Positions 17,307-28,464 are shown, counted from the stretch's first letter. The stretch: 64,000 bases of DNA from Chondrus crispus (GCF_000350225.1 NW_005179259.1:1-64000), one strand, 5' to 3'. Translations and numbers: made by a program. Notes: a model not told the origin generated them from the sequence alone.

Positions 17307-19427
17307 TTACCCTCTTTTCGAACTACCCGTGCTATCGGAGCTAACCTCCTGGCTATCGACGGCCAGGTCTTCTTCGGGTAGCCGGCCGCGTGGGTCGGGA
17401 CGATTCCCCCCCTGAAGCTCGGCGGCCTTGGCGAAGTACTCGGGTACTTCCGGGCCTTGACCTGCGGCCTCCGGTCGTCGCAGGATATGGGGGACGAAAC
17501 GAGTCGGTTCTCCTTCGTGACCCTCCGTGGGTAGAGGGTACGGATCCTCTACCCAGTCTTGCAGGTACATTATCGCATTTTGCACCTGTTGGGGTAACCG
17601 AGAACGGTCTCAGCCCCCTCTTTCTCCTTGTCGGGGGTACCTTGTGTCCGCCTGCCGGTAGGCGGGTCGATCCCGACGATCGACTTCGTTACGACGGTAC
17701 CCGCCTCCACGGGGGGCGAAGCGTGCGCCCCCACCCGATCGTTTCGGGAAACCTTGACGCGGGGGACGGCCCTCGCCCGCCGCTTGCCGGAGGAGATTAG
17801 GTGCACCGGGGCGCGTCTCCATCTGGTAGCGGTAGTTCCTGTACGCCGTGAACATTCGTTGTTCCGGCGACAGGAACGGGCACGCGTACATGGCATGCCC
17901 GTACGTACGGCATAGCCAGCACACGTACGCGCTGCCGTCCGTTGAGGCGAAGGTCGCCGCGTGCCGCGCCTCCTCATCGGTGAGGAGGGGCACGCGAGGC
18001 GCTTCGCCTCCTGCATCTCGGTTCGATATGTCGAGCTCTGCGACCCGGGGGTCCGTACCCCTTGCCACTCTTGGATTGGCCGCGAACGCGGTCGCGTAAC
18101 TAGATGTCGTTCCGGTCGACATCGGTGAGGGGGGTAGACCCCCTACGGGCCCTGCTCCTTGCGTAATGAGGACAGGGTCGGCCTGCCACTCATCCTCCCC
18201 GACATGGAGGGTAGTGGCGGGCGAACTTGTTGCGGCCGACTTCGTAGTCCTGCCAGCCCTCCCTGCCGGTTTCGAATCCGGCAGAGGTAAACCGCGCCGA
18301 GCGCGGTACGTTGTACCTTCCGCCGTGGCGATACAGCGGATGGTCGGAAGATCGGCCTTCTGACTGCCTGGCAGCCTTTGCACAGTTTCGGATACTACGG
18401 CACGGGTTGCCGGTGCAAGTCCCCGCACGAAGTAGTGCGCGAGGAACTGTTCGGAGAAGACTGCCGTGCATCGGAACGCGGCAGTCTCGAGTCTGTCAGC
18501 AAACGTGCTTTCCGTCTCATGCGATTGCTGTCGCGCCGTAGCGACAGCGTCGTACGCTTCACCTAACACGTCGTCCGTGAGGTAGCGTTTTAAGAATTGA
18601 TTCACGAGCCCCGGCCAGCTCACGTCGTCGTGGAGCTGGCCGGCGCGGAGGCCACGCATCGTATAACTCGTATACAGGCGCTCCGCGTCGCGCTCGAGGA
18701 AGTGAGCGAGGACTCGTACCGCAACACCTTCGGTCAGGTGTTGCTAGTTGAAGGTGATTCGGATATCCTTCAAGAACGGCAGCAGCTGGATCGGGTCGGT
18801 ACCGTCGAAGCTGCGCATCGTGGGACGGATCCCACGACAGCGTTGGACGTAGTTCGCGATCCGTCCCGCGTCATCCGAGGTAACGAGCCTCGAGGTCTTA
18901 TCCAAGCGGTACATACGATAGTCAGCAACGGCGCTGAACTCCTGGATCATCGTATGTACCGGCTCGAGCCCGGGTTCAGCGGGACCCAGCGTGCCGAAGG
19001 AGGTAACCAGTAGCGTACGGACGACTACCGGACCTGGATGCTCGGCGTAACTCGCCGGCGGGTAGCCGCCCCAGCGGGGATCGACGGAGAACATCGGTTC
19101 TCCGGATCCGCGGGCGGCTCCTCCACGGTCTTGTTCGTCCTCGTACGATACGCGGTCCACTTGCCACCTACTTCCGGCTATAGGCGGCAAGGCTTGGGTC
19201 TCAGACGCGAAGTTCGCGTCTATCGGAGGACGGCTTCCTTCTGCAGTCCGACTGGTAGCGGCACCAGTTGGACGCCAACCTTCGGGGGCGGCGGCGCTCG
19301 GAGGTACGGTACCACCGGGCCCTCTCGATGGGGCACCCGGTAGCCCTTCGGCCATGGTACGTTCCATGTCACGAGCACGCCGACGAGTGGCGTTGAGCTC
19401 AGCCGAGAGGTGCGCGAACGCATCCAA
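17307..19427 (-). pseudogene. gypsy-1 Gag with zinc knuckle
   Basis: A single frame from ATG 19427 contains a Pro/Ala-rich N-terminus and the start of the retrotransposon Gag fold (RSFDGTDPIQLLPFLKD). An in-frame TAG follows (18744-18746), then the rest of the capsid helices (LVNQFLKRYLTDD … FVRGL). The nucleocapsid zinc knuckle is CWLCRTYGHAMYAC (CX2CX4HX4C) followed by an RG-rich tail. A second in-frame stop, TGA 17610-17612, precedes a conserved-looking segment (VQNAIMYLQDWVEDP) that ends at 17307. Domain order and spacing are those of Ty3/gypsy Gag; the two stops make this copy non-functional unless suppressed. Confidence 0.85.
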
Positions 19428-19545
19428 TTGCTCTGCGGACGGAGGTTCGGTCCTCGGGTCGTCTCACCGAGGTCGTCCTCTCAGGGCGACCTTGCCCGGA
19501 CGGTCCGGGCGAGGCGAAACGGGAGTTTTCGACGAGCACTATCCG

Positions 19546-19875
19546 CTAGTGTAACTCGTCGATCAGTGCTCGGAGATTCTCTAAGGACTGCGTCACTCTA
19601 TCGAACCTCCCTTCACGCAGGGAGCGGAGTTCGGCCATACATCGAGTGTATACATGGTCCGATACATCGATCCGAAGGGAAGTACGGACTTCCTCGATGT
19701 ATTCAGCTATGCGTTCTAACATCGCCGCCGCTCTTTCCTCGGAGGATCCGAGCGACGGTTCACGGTCACGAGGACCTGCGTCGCCGTCGCCCGACGCGGC
19801 GGATGCGGACTGCACAGCGGCCGGACTCAGATCCGCCGCTTCGGAGCGGATCGAGGGTTCAAACTCTTGGCTCAT
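19546..19875 (-). CDS. gypsy-1 leader ORF, 109 aa, coiled-coil-like
   Basis: This small ORF is the first on the element's sense strand, 80 bases downstream of the 5' LTR and in a different frame from Gag. The N-terminal half is acidic and Ala/Ser-rich. The C-terminal half (AAAMLERIAEYIEEVR, MAELRSLREGRFDRV) forms an amphipathic helix with heptad-like spacing. It may be a separate leader protein or the true N-terminus of Gag cut off by a frameshift. I do not recognise a family. Confidence 0.5.
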   Translation of the reverse strand: MSQEFEPSIRSEAADLSPAAVQSASAASGDGDAGPRDREPSLGSSEERAAAMLERIAEYIEEVRTSLRIDVSDHVYTRCMAELRSLREGRFDRVTQSLENLRALIDELH

Positions 19876-19937
19876 CTCGACGCGATCGGTTCGGGGAGGG
19901 AAGCGGAAGTCTTCTCGGAGATCGGACTCCAGGGTCT

Positions 19938-19955
19938 TCTAGGTCGGGAGACCAC
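19938..19955 (-). promoter_or_regulatory. gypsy-1 candidate primer-binding site
   Basis: One base after the 5' LTR end (…CTACA), the minus strand reads TGGTCTCCCGACCTAG. It begins with TGG, as expected for pairing with a tRNA 3'-CCA end. I cannot name the tRNA. Confidence 0.5.
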
Positions 19956-20626
19956 TGTAGCATAAACACCCCCAGCGATAGGGGTGTATGCACAGTTCGA
20001 CCGAGACCCCGTCCGATCGGGAAGACGGAGGTGAAGCAGGACACCAGCTAACGGCACCGGGCAGCGGGCTCGGGTAGCGTGGTAGAGCGGGAACGGGGAG
20101 GAAGCCGGTACGCGCGAGCGGTTCGACGCCTCGACGCCCCGGCGCGGTACTGGGTAACGATCCAGTACCGACGGGCGGAGGCGGAGCCGACTCGTGGGCG
20201 TACCGCGCGCGTCCTCAACCCGCGCTCGGTGCCGCTCTAAGGTAGTTAGCGAGCGCTACCTTAGAATAAGCGGGAAGTCGGACCTTGACGGTCGGTGGGT
20301 GACAAGTCCGTGCTTGTCCTCCTCCACCGCCGCCGGTCCGCTCCATATTTAATGTACATAATAACCTATCATAGTAGTACAGTACCGATGTACTGTAGCG
20401 ACGTACTGTAGCGGTCGGTCGACACTGTAATACTGTCAGCCATCGGGGCTGACAGTACACGCGTGTGTGCGTTCTTCGGTCCCGCGCGTACACGTGTACA
20501 CGCGCGCCCCCCTGTACTCGGGGGTACACGTGGTGGTACTGTAGAGCATCCAGCTCTACAGTAACCGATCCGATTCTGAGTTGATCTAATCTAAAATAAA
20601 GCCCCTAAAGGGGCGGATATACTACA
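19956..20626 (-). repeat. gypsy-1 LTR (5' LTR in element orientation)
   Basis: This 671-bp terminal repeat pairs with 6947-7613 and is followed by the target duplication ATGTC at 20627-20631. Differences from the partner are mostly single-base, with a few one- or two-base indels. Confidence 0.93.
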
Positions 20627-20631
20627 ATGTC

Positions 20632-20708
20632 TCGTGGCTATCTACCTTATAGCGGGAGGCTGTTGATCTGTAGGCCGGCGGCGATCGTCGTGAGCTGATC
20701 GCTGTTGT
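20632..20708 (-). repeat. Remainder of the copia-1 5' LTR (split by gypsy-1)
   Basis: Removing gypsy-1 and one ATGTC copy joins this stretch to 6911-6941, which ends the copia-1 LTR before its primer site. The outer LTR edge is not certain because copia-2 coding sequence begins at about 20709. Confidence 0.5.
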
Positions 20709-21087
20709 ACGTGTGCAAGGCGTGTGCGTATGGCTCTCATGGTAATCATTTCCGCAATCAGAGGCATAAGAGCAATAATCGCAAGAACGACCGTTGCCGG
20801 TACTGTAACAAACTTGGGCACTGGAAGAGAGACTGCTGCAAGTTCAAGTATGAGCAGAGTAGAAGGAACAAATTGAAGTATCCTGGTGAGGAGCAAGCGC
20901 AGCTGGTTACTTCCAACGAAAATAACTCTTGTGGCTCTAGTCCGAACGCTTTCGGTGTGCAAGTGTTCTTTTCACCTGCTGTGAAAGAAGATAATCTCGA
21001 ATTACATGGAAACCGACTACTTTTAGCATCTCAAGCAAGATGTGTTACAGAAAATGAATACAAATTTGCTCAAAAGACTCTAAAGTA
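20709..21087 (+). pseudogene. copia-2 Gag C-terminus with zinc knuckle
   Basis: The reading contains a CCHC zinc knuckle, CRYCNKLGHWKRDC, in a Lys/Arg/Asn-rich context typical of the copia nucleocapsid. It ends at an in-frame stop (21086-21088). In the same frame the next codons read IVDSGTFGHLCSDKS, a protease-like DSG strand. The N-terminal capsid part is absent. Confidence 0.75.
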
Positions 21088-21088
21088 G

Positions 21089-22316
21089 ATTGTTGATTCT
21101 GGGACCTTTGGTCATCTTTGCAGTGACAAGTCGGTGCTTGAGGACTTAAATGCTGATGTGAAAAGGTCGGTTCGACTAGGTGAAAATCGTACAGTACAAG
21201 CTGCTGGACAAGTGACTATCAAAGTCATGGTGAACGATGGAAAATAAAATACTCTTGTCAAAATCAGGCATGTATTGTACGTTCCAAAGCTGTCGTACAA
21301 TCTTCTGTCGGTAAATCAGCTCTTCGAAAACTCTCTAGGAATTTCATTTGACGCTGATGCCTGCAAGATCACGTCATCAGATGGAAAATAATCACGAAAG
21401 CACAAAACGTTGGGAGTTTATACTTGCTCCATACCACTCCACTTCCATCAAACACACAGATCAAAAACAATCCCGCACAAGACAGTGCTATGTTTACAAA
21501 ACAAATTGAAACGGTGAAGAAATGGCATCAGAGACTCGGTCACCTTCATACTAACATGCTACTAAGAATCAGCAAGATCAATAAGGTCGCTGGTATACCT
21601 CCAGTACCAAATCGAATTGAAGGGAGTAATTGGGTTTGCAAACCATTCCAGACCGGAAAACAACAGAGAATGGTGCCAAAACAAGCACTACGCGATGTTC
21701 GGGTGCGCTGAATTTCATACAAACCGATCTCTGTGGCTCAATGGAAACTTGTTCTGTGGGTGGAGCAGAGTATTTTATTTTGTTCAAAGATGACTATTCA
21801 AGGTATGTGAGCGTACGATTTCTGAAGACAAAGAACGAAGCTGTCTCTGAGTTTCAAAAGTGGATACGTCTCACAGAAATTCAACAGACCCACATAATCA
21901 AATCTATCAGATCGGACAGAGAAGGTGAGTTCTTATCAAAGGAGTTTGCCGAAACTCTATATCAATCTAGGATAAAACATCAAACTAGAATTTCATATAC
22001 TCCACAGCAGAATGGAGTTGCAGAAAGAATGATGCGCACAGTCATGGAGATGGTGAGGTGTGTGCTTCAGCACGCTGGCCTAGACAACAGTTTCTGGGCT
22101 GAGCCAGTAAACACAGCCGTTTATGTCCGCAATAGATGTCTTGGAAGATCGACATGGGATAAGACCCTGTTTCAACTATTGTTTGGCAAAGCGCCTGATA
22201 TAAGCAACTTTAAGGCCTTTGGGTGGGATAGATTCGTCAAAAATCCGGATAAACTACGACAGAAACTTGATCCTAAATCGGAAAGCTCGATATTTTTAGG
22301 ATACTTTGAGAACTGA
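21089..22316 (+). pseudogene. copia-2 protease, pre-integrase and integrase
   Basis: After the protease strand (VDSGTFGHL) and LSYNLLSVNQLF, the pre-integrase block carries the zinc-binding HQRLGHLH and a degenerate partner (…VCKPFQTGK, missing one Cys). The integrase core (21630-22316) has IQTDLCGSM, IRSDREGEFLS and TPQQNGVAERM, the complete D,D,E set. The C-terminal KAFGWDRFVKNP and IFLGYFEN are standard copia landmarks. Frames change near 21700, and stops occur at 21245 and 22315. Only the core is uninterrupted. Confidence 0.8.
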
Positions 22317-23250
22317 AAGGGGTACAGGGTTTGGAATCTTCGAAATCAAACAGTGGAGAAAAGCGTCGATGTGATCTTTGATGAAAGTACCTTCTTGCAA
22401 ACGCAATCTACGGAAAACATTGCCTCGTCAAAACAACATTTGTCGCCTAGCTCTGTCGAACTTGATATCTCAGGGCGACCAGATATATCTACAATTTCTC
22501 AAAGCCTCGTGCAAGACGTAAATGATGAACCAATGAGACCTAAGGATTGCAACCATTTGCATTACATACCTCCTTCAAGCCCCGCAGAAACTGACTATGG
22601 CCCGAACATTGGACGAGACCCAGAGCGCACGCGAACAAGCCCAGAGAGGTTTGATCCCTCAGCCATGGTTGCGAAGATTTCGAAAACTATTGATCCGTCA
22701 ACTGCTGCAGATGCACTTTCCAGCCCGCAGGAAGCAGAATGGCAGCTAGCCATGAAAAACGAAATCGATTCGCTTAGGAAAACAAGTACTTGGAAACTGA
22801 AGGAATTGCCGGATGGACGCAAAGCGATTAGATGTCGTTGGGACTTTAAGATCAAGCTCAACGCAAATTGAACAATTCATTGCTACAAAGCCCGTCTACT
22901 CGCGCAACGGCTTCCACAGAAAGACGGAATTGACTACCAAGATACTTTTGCACCAGCGTGCAAATTCGTCTCTCTTCGTTGCTTGCGCACAATCGGAGCC
23001 ATTGCGGACTTCGAAATACATCAAATGGATGCCAAAACTGCTTTTCTCAATGGGGATTTACATGAGGAAATATACATGAAGCAACCACCATTGGTGGGGA
23101 GCGATGACCACAGAGTATGTCTGCTCAAAAAGGCAATATATGGTCTCAAGCAAGCCCCACGTGCATGGTATGAGCGATTGAGTTTGTTCCTGAATTGACT
23201 TGGTTTTTACCACACCAGCTCGGATCACGGTGTTTTTATGAGGGCAGGCC
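22317..23250 (+). pseudogene. copia-2 reverse transcriptase, truncated
   Basis: RT begins at about 22690 (PQEAEWQLAMKNEIDSLRK, STWKLKELPDGRKAIRCRW). After a frame change it continues with HQMDAKTAFLNGDLHEEIYM and KAIYGLKQAPRAWYERL. It stops before the YxDD strand: at about 23250 the sequence passes into gypsy-2a. The region before 22690 is the usual variable linker. Confidence 0.8.
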
Positions 23251-23379
23251 CTGTTGGTATGATATTTGACCAAACGAAGGAGTTTCTTGATGAGGGCTAC
23301 GTGGACGAAGGGGCAGATGATGGACCATTCGGTCACAGCCAGAACGCAGGAGGACGTAATGCCTGTGTGACGTCCCCGT

Positions 23380-24799
23380 TGTTCTACGGCGATGGAATTG
23401 GCGACGATCCCCTACGCAGTGACAAACAAAGGTCCCCCGGTCCGGACGACACCGCAACTACTACTGCAGCCCTCAACAAACCCATCCAACAGGGAATGAC
23501 AAACGGCTTATCCGCGCATATACATCGTAAAGTGAAGGACAGGTTGACAAAATACCATGATATTTTCGCACCAGCATGCTTGCGGACCCCCTTCTAAGGT
23601 ACCCAAAATGGTTGTGCGCCTCAACGATGACGCGAAAGCAGTGCGTGTGAAGGTCCGACGGTAATCACCGCTACAGCCAGCCTTTCTCAGCGCAAAGAAA
23701 GACGAAATGTTGCATCCGGGACTTATAAAGCGCTACAATATGAGCGAATGAGCCTCTGCTCCTTTGATCGTGCCTAAATCCGGTCACGAACATTTTTGTT
23801 TTGCGGTCGACCTTCGGCCAGTGAACGGTCTGACTGTCCCTTTTACGTAGCAGATGTCACATTCCGAAATAGCGGTTTCCGAGATTGCTGGGGACAGTGG
23901 TTTGGCGACCATCGACTTGTCACGGGTACTGGCAGATGCCTCCGAAAGAGACCTCCCAAGAATGCCAGAGCTTCGTCACACTGGATGGCTTGTTCACCCC
24001 CACTCGCGTACTACATGGCCAAACAAGTTCCACGTTTTCCAAAGCACAGTATCTTACCTTTACTTACGCGACAATATACTACAGTGGCTTGACGACCTCT
24101 TTTTTAACTGTGCGAATTCTGAGGAGCTGCTAGAATAACTGGGAGCATTTTCTCTATTTGCGGCGAACACGGCATCAAGCTACATGCTCGCAAATGCCGT
24201 TTTTCTTAAGAAGGATTAAATGGTGCGGCAGAATCATATCCGGGAGTGGGATAAAGATGGACCCAGAAAGAATGGATGCCCTCCTGAAAATCCCAATACC
24301 GGAAACAGGCGACCAGCTACAGCAATTTCTTTGCGCTGTTAATTGGATGCGAATGGCCATCTCACGGTATAATGAACTAGTTTCTCCTCTGGAAGCGGTG
24401 TTGGAAGAGAACCTCACCCTCGCAGGATCCCGAACAAAGAGGGCCTCCGCGAATGCGAGACTCCGCGACTCCTCATGGAACTCCACCAACACGAAGTGTT
24501 TTGAAGCCGTCAAGCACGCCCTGGCCAGTTCTCTCACACTGGCTCACCCAGATCTAACAAAGCATCTCTGTCTTTTTACTGACGCAAGCGATGAGCACTG
24601 GGGGGGTATTGTCACACAGATACCCGCAGCTGGTCGCCACCTCGCTTTCGCAAAGGAGCGTCACGAGCCGTTGGCCTCTTTGTCTGGTTCTTTTCATGGC
24701 TCAAGCGGGAGATTTTCGACGCCGGAGAAGGATGCTTTCGCCATCGTACAGTCAGTCAAGCTCCTAGACTACATCCTTCTCCGCCCCGAAGGCTTTTAG
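23380..24799 (+). pseudogene. gypsy-2a RT and RNase H
   Basis: RT is broken in at least four places before 24160. Readable pieces are ASAPLIVPKSGHEHF, AVDLRPVNGLT and LQWLDDLFFNCAN, where both catalytic Asp are kept (gypsy-2b has LND here). The RNase H part (24158-24799) is one open stretch: CGRIISGSGIKMDPERM, LQQFLCAVNWMRM, HLCLFTDASDEHWGGI and a SGSFHGSSGRFSTPEKD segment that matches gypsy-2b closely. Confidence 0.75.
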
Positions 24800-26560
24800 C
24801 TGTTCACCGATCACAAAAATCTTGTGTACATCTTCAACCCCTTAGCAACTAACCCCAGCCTGTAGAAACATGTCATCAAAGAGGTACAACGATGGTCGTT
24901 AGCACTTGCTTCGTTTCGCTACATAATCATTCACATTTCTGGAGCCGACAACCGTTGGGCGGACCGGCTTTCGCGTTGGGGAAATGCGTCTCGAGCAAAA
25001 CAGAAAATCCGGGCATCTACAATCGCTGCTTTGTTCACTGCACCAGTAGCCCACGACTTGTACCCACGCTTACTTTGGCCTACTTTTGAAGAGATCGGCA
25101 AAACGCAATCACTCGCTCTTGAGAAAGAAGACGCACCAACTGGCTTGGACAATATCACGGGAATATGTGAACTGGAATCAGAAGAGACATGGATCCCTAG
25201 CTCAGCACGAAAGCTTCAGCTCAGAATCTGCATTATTGGAAATTTCGGACGCCGGGCCATCGAGGCTTGGAAACCACTACCGCCACAGTAAGGGAATTCT
25301 TCTTTTGAAACTTCATGAAAAACGACATAGCGGTGTTCTGCAAAACATGCCTCCATTTTCTGGCGACTACTGGGGGCAAGTGCATAACCTGTCCCATGGG
25401 ACACGGACTGCATGGTCACAATCCGAATGAGATTATTCATTTTGACTTATTGTTCATGGGTAAAAGCGACTCAGGCCAAGTGTTCATTCTCATCCTAAAG
25501 GGCGGCGCCTCTGGATTCGTGTGGCCGGAGCCGTGCACAGCATTCGACTCAGAAACAGCTGTGTGACCTCTCGTGATATGGTTCTCGCTGTTTGAAATTA
25601 GGTTAATGTGGATTTCTGACGGGTGTTCTCACTTCAAAAATAAGGTAATGGATGCCCTGAATCATCGTTTACATGCACATCACCAATTTACAACACCCTG
25701 CCGCCCGCCATCCAGCAGCACGGTAGAAACGGTGTGTGAAGAAGTACTGTGGTCTGTCAGTCACTGCTTTCGGAATTCTGTACATAAGAAAGTGAGTGGC
25801 GTACAATTCTTCCGCTGGTGCAAAGTATTTTCAACCATTCTCTTCAATCCGGCTTGGGCAATCGAGCTCCTATCACAGTTTTCACCGGGCTTCCCACAGA
25901 CAACCCTCTCCGAACCCTTTTACCTTCTTCGTCAACAGCACCCGCTTCTATTGATATCATCAAATCAAATCGCATCACGAAGTCAAACGGGCTGATCAAG
26001 GCTCTGGACGAGATGCACCGAGACACACGGTTTCGCCGTACTAAAACTCGCGAGGTCGTAGTCACACGGCAAAATCTGAAAATGCATGTTCGACCGGTCA
26101 ACTTTGGGGTCCGGGACTACGTTCCGGTAGGCAAAAGAACTGGATAAAACGGTCATAAGCTTTTGTCACTTGGAATGGACCACAATGGATCATAAAAGAA
26201 ATGTTGCATTTCACCTTCGAGTGCCAAGATCTTATTTCCAATTCTTTTTCCCTGTTGCACTCCAACCGCCTAAAGTTTTACTCTGACAAGGAACTCAACC
26301 TGACTGAATAGCTCTTGGATAGGGTAGCCCACAACCTCTATCTCAATAAGGTCGAAAAGCTACTAGATTTGCGCCCAAACAGCGACAAAAATTATTACGA
26401 AGTGCGTGCCAAATGGATTGGATCTGACCATGAAGAACCAACATGGGAACCCGTCGAGGCCCTGATGGAGGACTTTCCTGCTTTGCTTTTTGTCTATCTT
26501 TCCTCTCACCCAAAACCAGACTTAGTTTCAGCCGCGAAAGCGAGCGTCGGACAGTGATTG
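24800..26560 (+). pseudogene. gypsy-2a integrase and chromodomain
   Basis: Integrase pieces occur in shifting frames: zinc-binding remnants (FCKTCLHFL), IIHFDLLFMGKSDSG for the first Asp, MWISDGCSHFKN for the second, and a degenerate Glu region. At 26315-26557 an open piece has the features of a chromodomain: VEKLLDLRP, then YYEVRAKWIGSDHEEPTWEPV, ending in a helix (LMEDFPALLFVY). Chromodomains on integrase C-termini direct insertion to marked chromatin in chromoviruses. The same module is missing from gypsy-2b because of a 3' deletion. Confidence 0.7.
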
Positions 26561-26715
26561 ATTTCGGAAAGAAAGGAATATTGCGCCCCGCCCTGTTGCG
26601 TGGCAAACGATGACAGACGCAAGCAGATTCTCTTTGACTCACATGGGATCTCTTACTGTGGACGACACTTGCTAGCCTGACACGACATCGGGTCAGGCTC
26701 TCCAGGACTTTTCAG

Positions 26716-26746
26716 TTAGGTACGGCCCTGAGGGCTGTACCTAACT
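26716..26746. repeat. Inverted repeat hairpin
   Basis: GTTAGGTAC and GTACCTAAC are perfect complements around a GGCCCTGAGGGCT centre that can pair further. The same GGCCCTGAGGGCC centre occurs at about 62463-62476, where the right arm is displaced by the second 467-bp LTR-like unit. Confidence 0.8.
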
Positions 26747-26852
26747 CGCAGTCCATCACTAATTGTGCTTCTCTTGACTTCCAGGAGTGCGTATCTCCCG
26801 GGCCTTTAAATTGAAATTTTCAAGAAAAGCGCTGTAAATGGTAGTACTGTAC

Positions 26853-27319
26853 TGTTGCGGCAATTCCTCCGCAAGATCCCGAGCGACCTGTGCCAACGAG
26901 AATCCACTCGTCTTCGTCTTTATTCTTCACAAGTCTGCTGCCATCCCCTTCCCTATCTGCTCCAGGGACGGCTCTTAAGTAATCTATGCCCGGGGGCTGT
27001 CCTCTCTTCCCCCGACCTCTCCTGGCGCCCCCTTTCCCTTCAGCTTCCCTCTGCCCCAGTCCTGGCGCCCTCCTCCTGCTCCTTTCCTTTCACCCACACG
27101 GCCGGTGGCCTCCCCCGTCTTCTTGTCCCGGCCCAAGTTCCCTCGCAGCCACGGGTTTCCCTTCATCCTCCCTCTGTCTACCGCCGACAGTTCCCCACGC
27201 GCATGATCCCGCCACTTCTACTGCCTTTCGGTTGGTACGCCTCGGTTCCGGCCGTGTCCGCTTTGATTCGCCTTACGCGTGTCCACCTTGCCACCTGGCA
27301 CCTGGGTTCATCCGTAACA
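26853..27319 (+). repeat. 467-bp LTR-like unit X, copy 1
   Basis: The unit begins TGTTGCGG, ends CCGTAACA and is flanked by GTAC on both sides (26849-26852 and 27320-27323). A unit with the same ends and exactly the same length lies inverted at 62489-62955, also flanked by GTAC. TG…CA ends, a 4-bp duplication and no coding capacity suggest a solo LTR or TRIM-type element. It contains a stem-loop (26896-26911) that changes in a compensatory way between copies. Confidence 0.7.
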
Positions 27320-28240
27320 GTACAGTACTACCACGTTTTGCAAAACGTTTATTGAATCTGAAGCGGTCCCTGAGAATCCACTCAGCTATACGGGAATCCA
27401 CCCGATGTTCACCGCCCGTCGAGAGTCCACTCGACGTCCAGGTCACCTCCTGATGCCCTAATTTTCTCTGTTCCTCCCCGCTGGGCTCCCTTTTATACAA
27501 CCTATCTTCCCTCGTCACCGCGCCCCCAATCACTGGGGTCTTGCACCCACATCCAGTTCCCCGCCTTTCCCTTCGCCTACTGACCCTTCCCTTCGCCTAC
27601 TGCCCGCTCTTTTTCCCTTCGTGGTGCCCCCGACACTTTCCCTTTGTCCCCCATGCGCTATTCCCCGTGCGCAAATCCCCGTGCCGGCCAATGCATCTAC
27701 AGCCGACAAGCCATTTTTCTCTTCGCAGCAGATGTCGCCCCGCGTTCGAGCCGACACAAGCTGACTCGTGTTTAATTTTCCAGCAGTACAGAGCGGAAAT
27801 GCTCTTGCAGGACGTCTTGTAGTGGAATATGAGGCTCTACAGGGGGTGGAATGAAAGGAAAATAATTGGATATGAGAAATAGTCCCGGTTGGGGGACACA
27901 CGTGTGAATAATTGCACAGTTTCAATTTTTAATTATTCTATTTTATTTAGTTAATTAGTTACTATTAATTTGGCTGACATTAGATTAGATTTAGGATCTA
28001 GCGCCGCGAGCTACTGTAGTGGCTCCGGCGGGGCGATATATACCTTAGCCCTCTGACCACCAAGCCAGTAAAGGCAACCCGAGTTGCCAGAGTCTGATAT
28101 CGCCTTGGTCGAAGTCCGTCTTCTACAAGACATTCCCTTCTACCACAGATTACTTTTTCCTTTGCGCTCGGGGTTCCCTTTCCTTTTCCTTTATTTCACT
28201 ATCCTTTTCTATCTCTAATTCTACCTATTTCCCTTATCTT
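27320..28240. other. Non-coding repeat-rich stretch
   Basis: No gene is recognised. Three small stem-loops with loop A(A/G)TCCA lie at 27371-27384, 27391-27404 and 27417-27436. A segment at about 27790-27830 (AGAGCGGAAATGCTCTTGCAGGACGTC) matches, inverted, 62318-62350. From about 27930 the sequence becomes AT-rich. Confidence 0.5.
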
Positions 28241-28464
28241 GTGTTGGTACCATCGGTATTGGTTGCAACCGAACCGGCGTAGGTGTCTTTGCCATCGGGC
28301 GACACGTTGACGTAGCGCTGCTACTGTGACCTATTTACGACGGAGACTGTTGCAACGACGTCTCCCAAGAAGGGCTTTACGTGCGTACAAGTCAGTGTTG
28401 GTGCCATCGGCCTCGGTTGCGACCGTATTGGTGAAGGTGTTTCGAGCCATCGGGCGGCACATTG
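28241..28464 (+). repeat. Imperfect direct repeat, about 70 bp, two copies
   Basis: Copies at 28241-28310 and 28395-28464 share GTGTTGGT-CCATCGG, GGTTGC-ACCG and GCCATCGGGCG-CAC. Both could encode similar Gly/Val/Ile-rich peptides, but no larger reading frame was recognised around them. Confidence 0.6.

Larger units (their letters stand above)
6942..20631 (-). mobile_element. gypsy-1: 13.7-kb Ty3/gypsy retrotransposon with antisense ORF
   Basis: Two long terminal repeats (6947-7613 and 19956-20626) enclose the element, and a perfect 5-bp target duplication ATGTC flanks it (6942-6946 and 20627-20631). Both LTRs begin TGTAGCATAAAC and end in CA. I count about 15 differences over about 670 bases, so the insertion is fairly recent. 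Gag, protease, RT, RNase H and integrase are in Ty3/gypsy order on the minus strand, so the right-hand LTR is the functional 5' LTR. Between integrase and the 3' LTR lie about 2.5 kb of non-coding, hairpin-rich DNA and an 862-codon ORF on the opposite strand. It sits inside the 5' LTR of copia-1. A third copy of the LTR stands alone at 30221-30908. Confidence 0.92.
20709..23250 (+). mobile_element. copia-2: Ty1/copia relic, plus strand
   Basis: The relic starts abruptly in the Gag nucleocapsid and ends abruptly in the RT, where gypsy-2a begins. No LTR was recognised at either end. Its sequence is clearly different from copia-1 and copia-3: it is AT-richer and has GLKQAPRAWYERL in the RT. All three catalytic regions are present but interrupted. 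Confidence 0.8.
23250..26580 (+). mobile_element. gypsy-2a: decayed chromodomain Ty3/gypsy relic
   Basis: This copy is homologous along its length to the better preserved gypsy-2b (52.2-56.9 kb) but has many stops and shifts. Recognisable in order are the linker before RT (NGLSAHIHRKVKDRL), an RT palm with LQWLDDLFF, RNase H (LFTDASDEHWGG, FSTPEKDAFAIVQSV), integrase and a C-terminal chromodomain. LTRs were not recognised. It abuts copia-2 on the left, so one probably inserted into the other. Confidence 0.8.

Noticed and set aside
26841-27333. 467-bp unit as a TIR DNA transposon with GTACTGTACTGTT ends
   Set aside because: The outer GTAC is better explained as target duplication around TG…CA ends in both copies, so an LTR-like origin is preferred.
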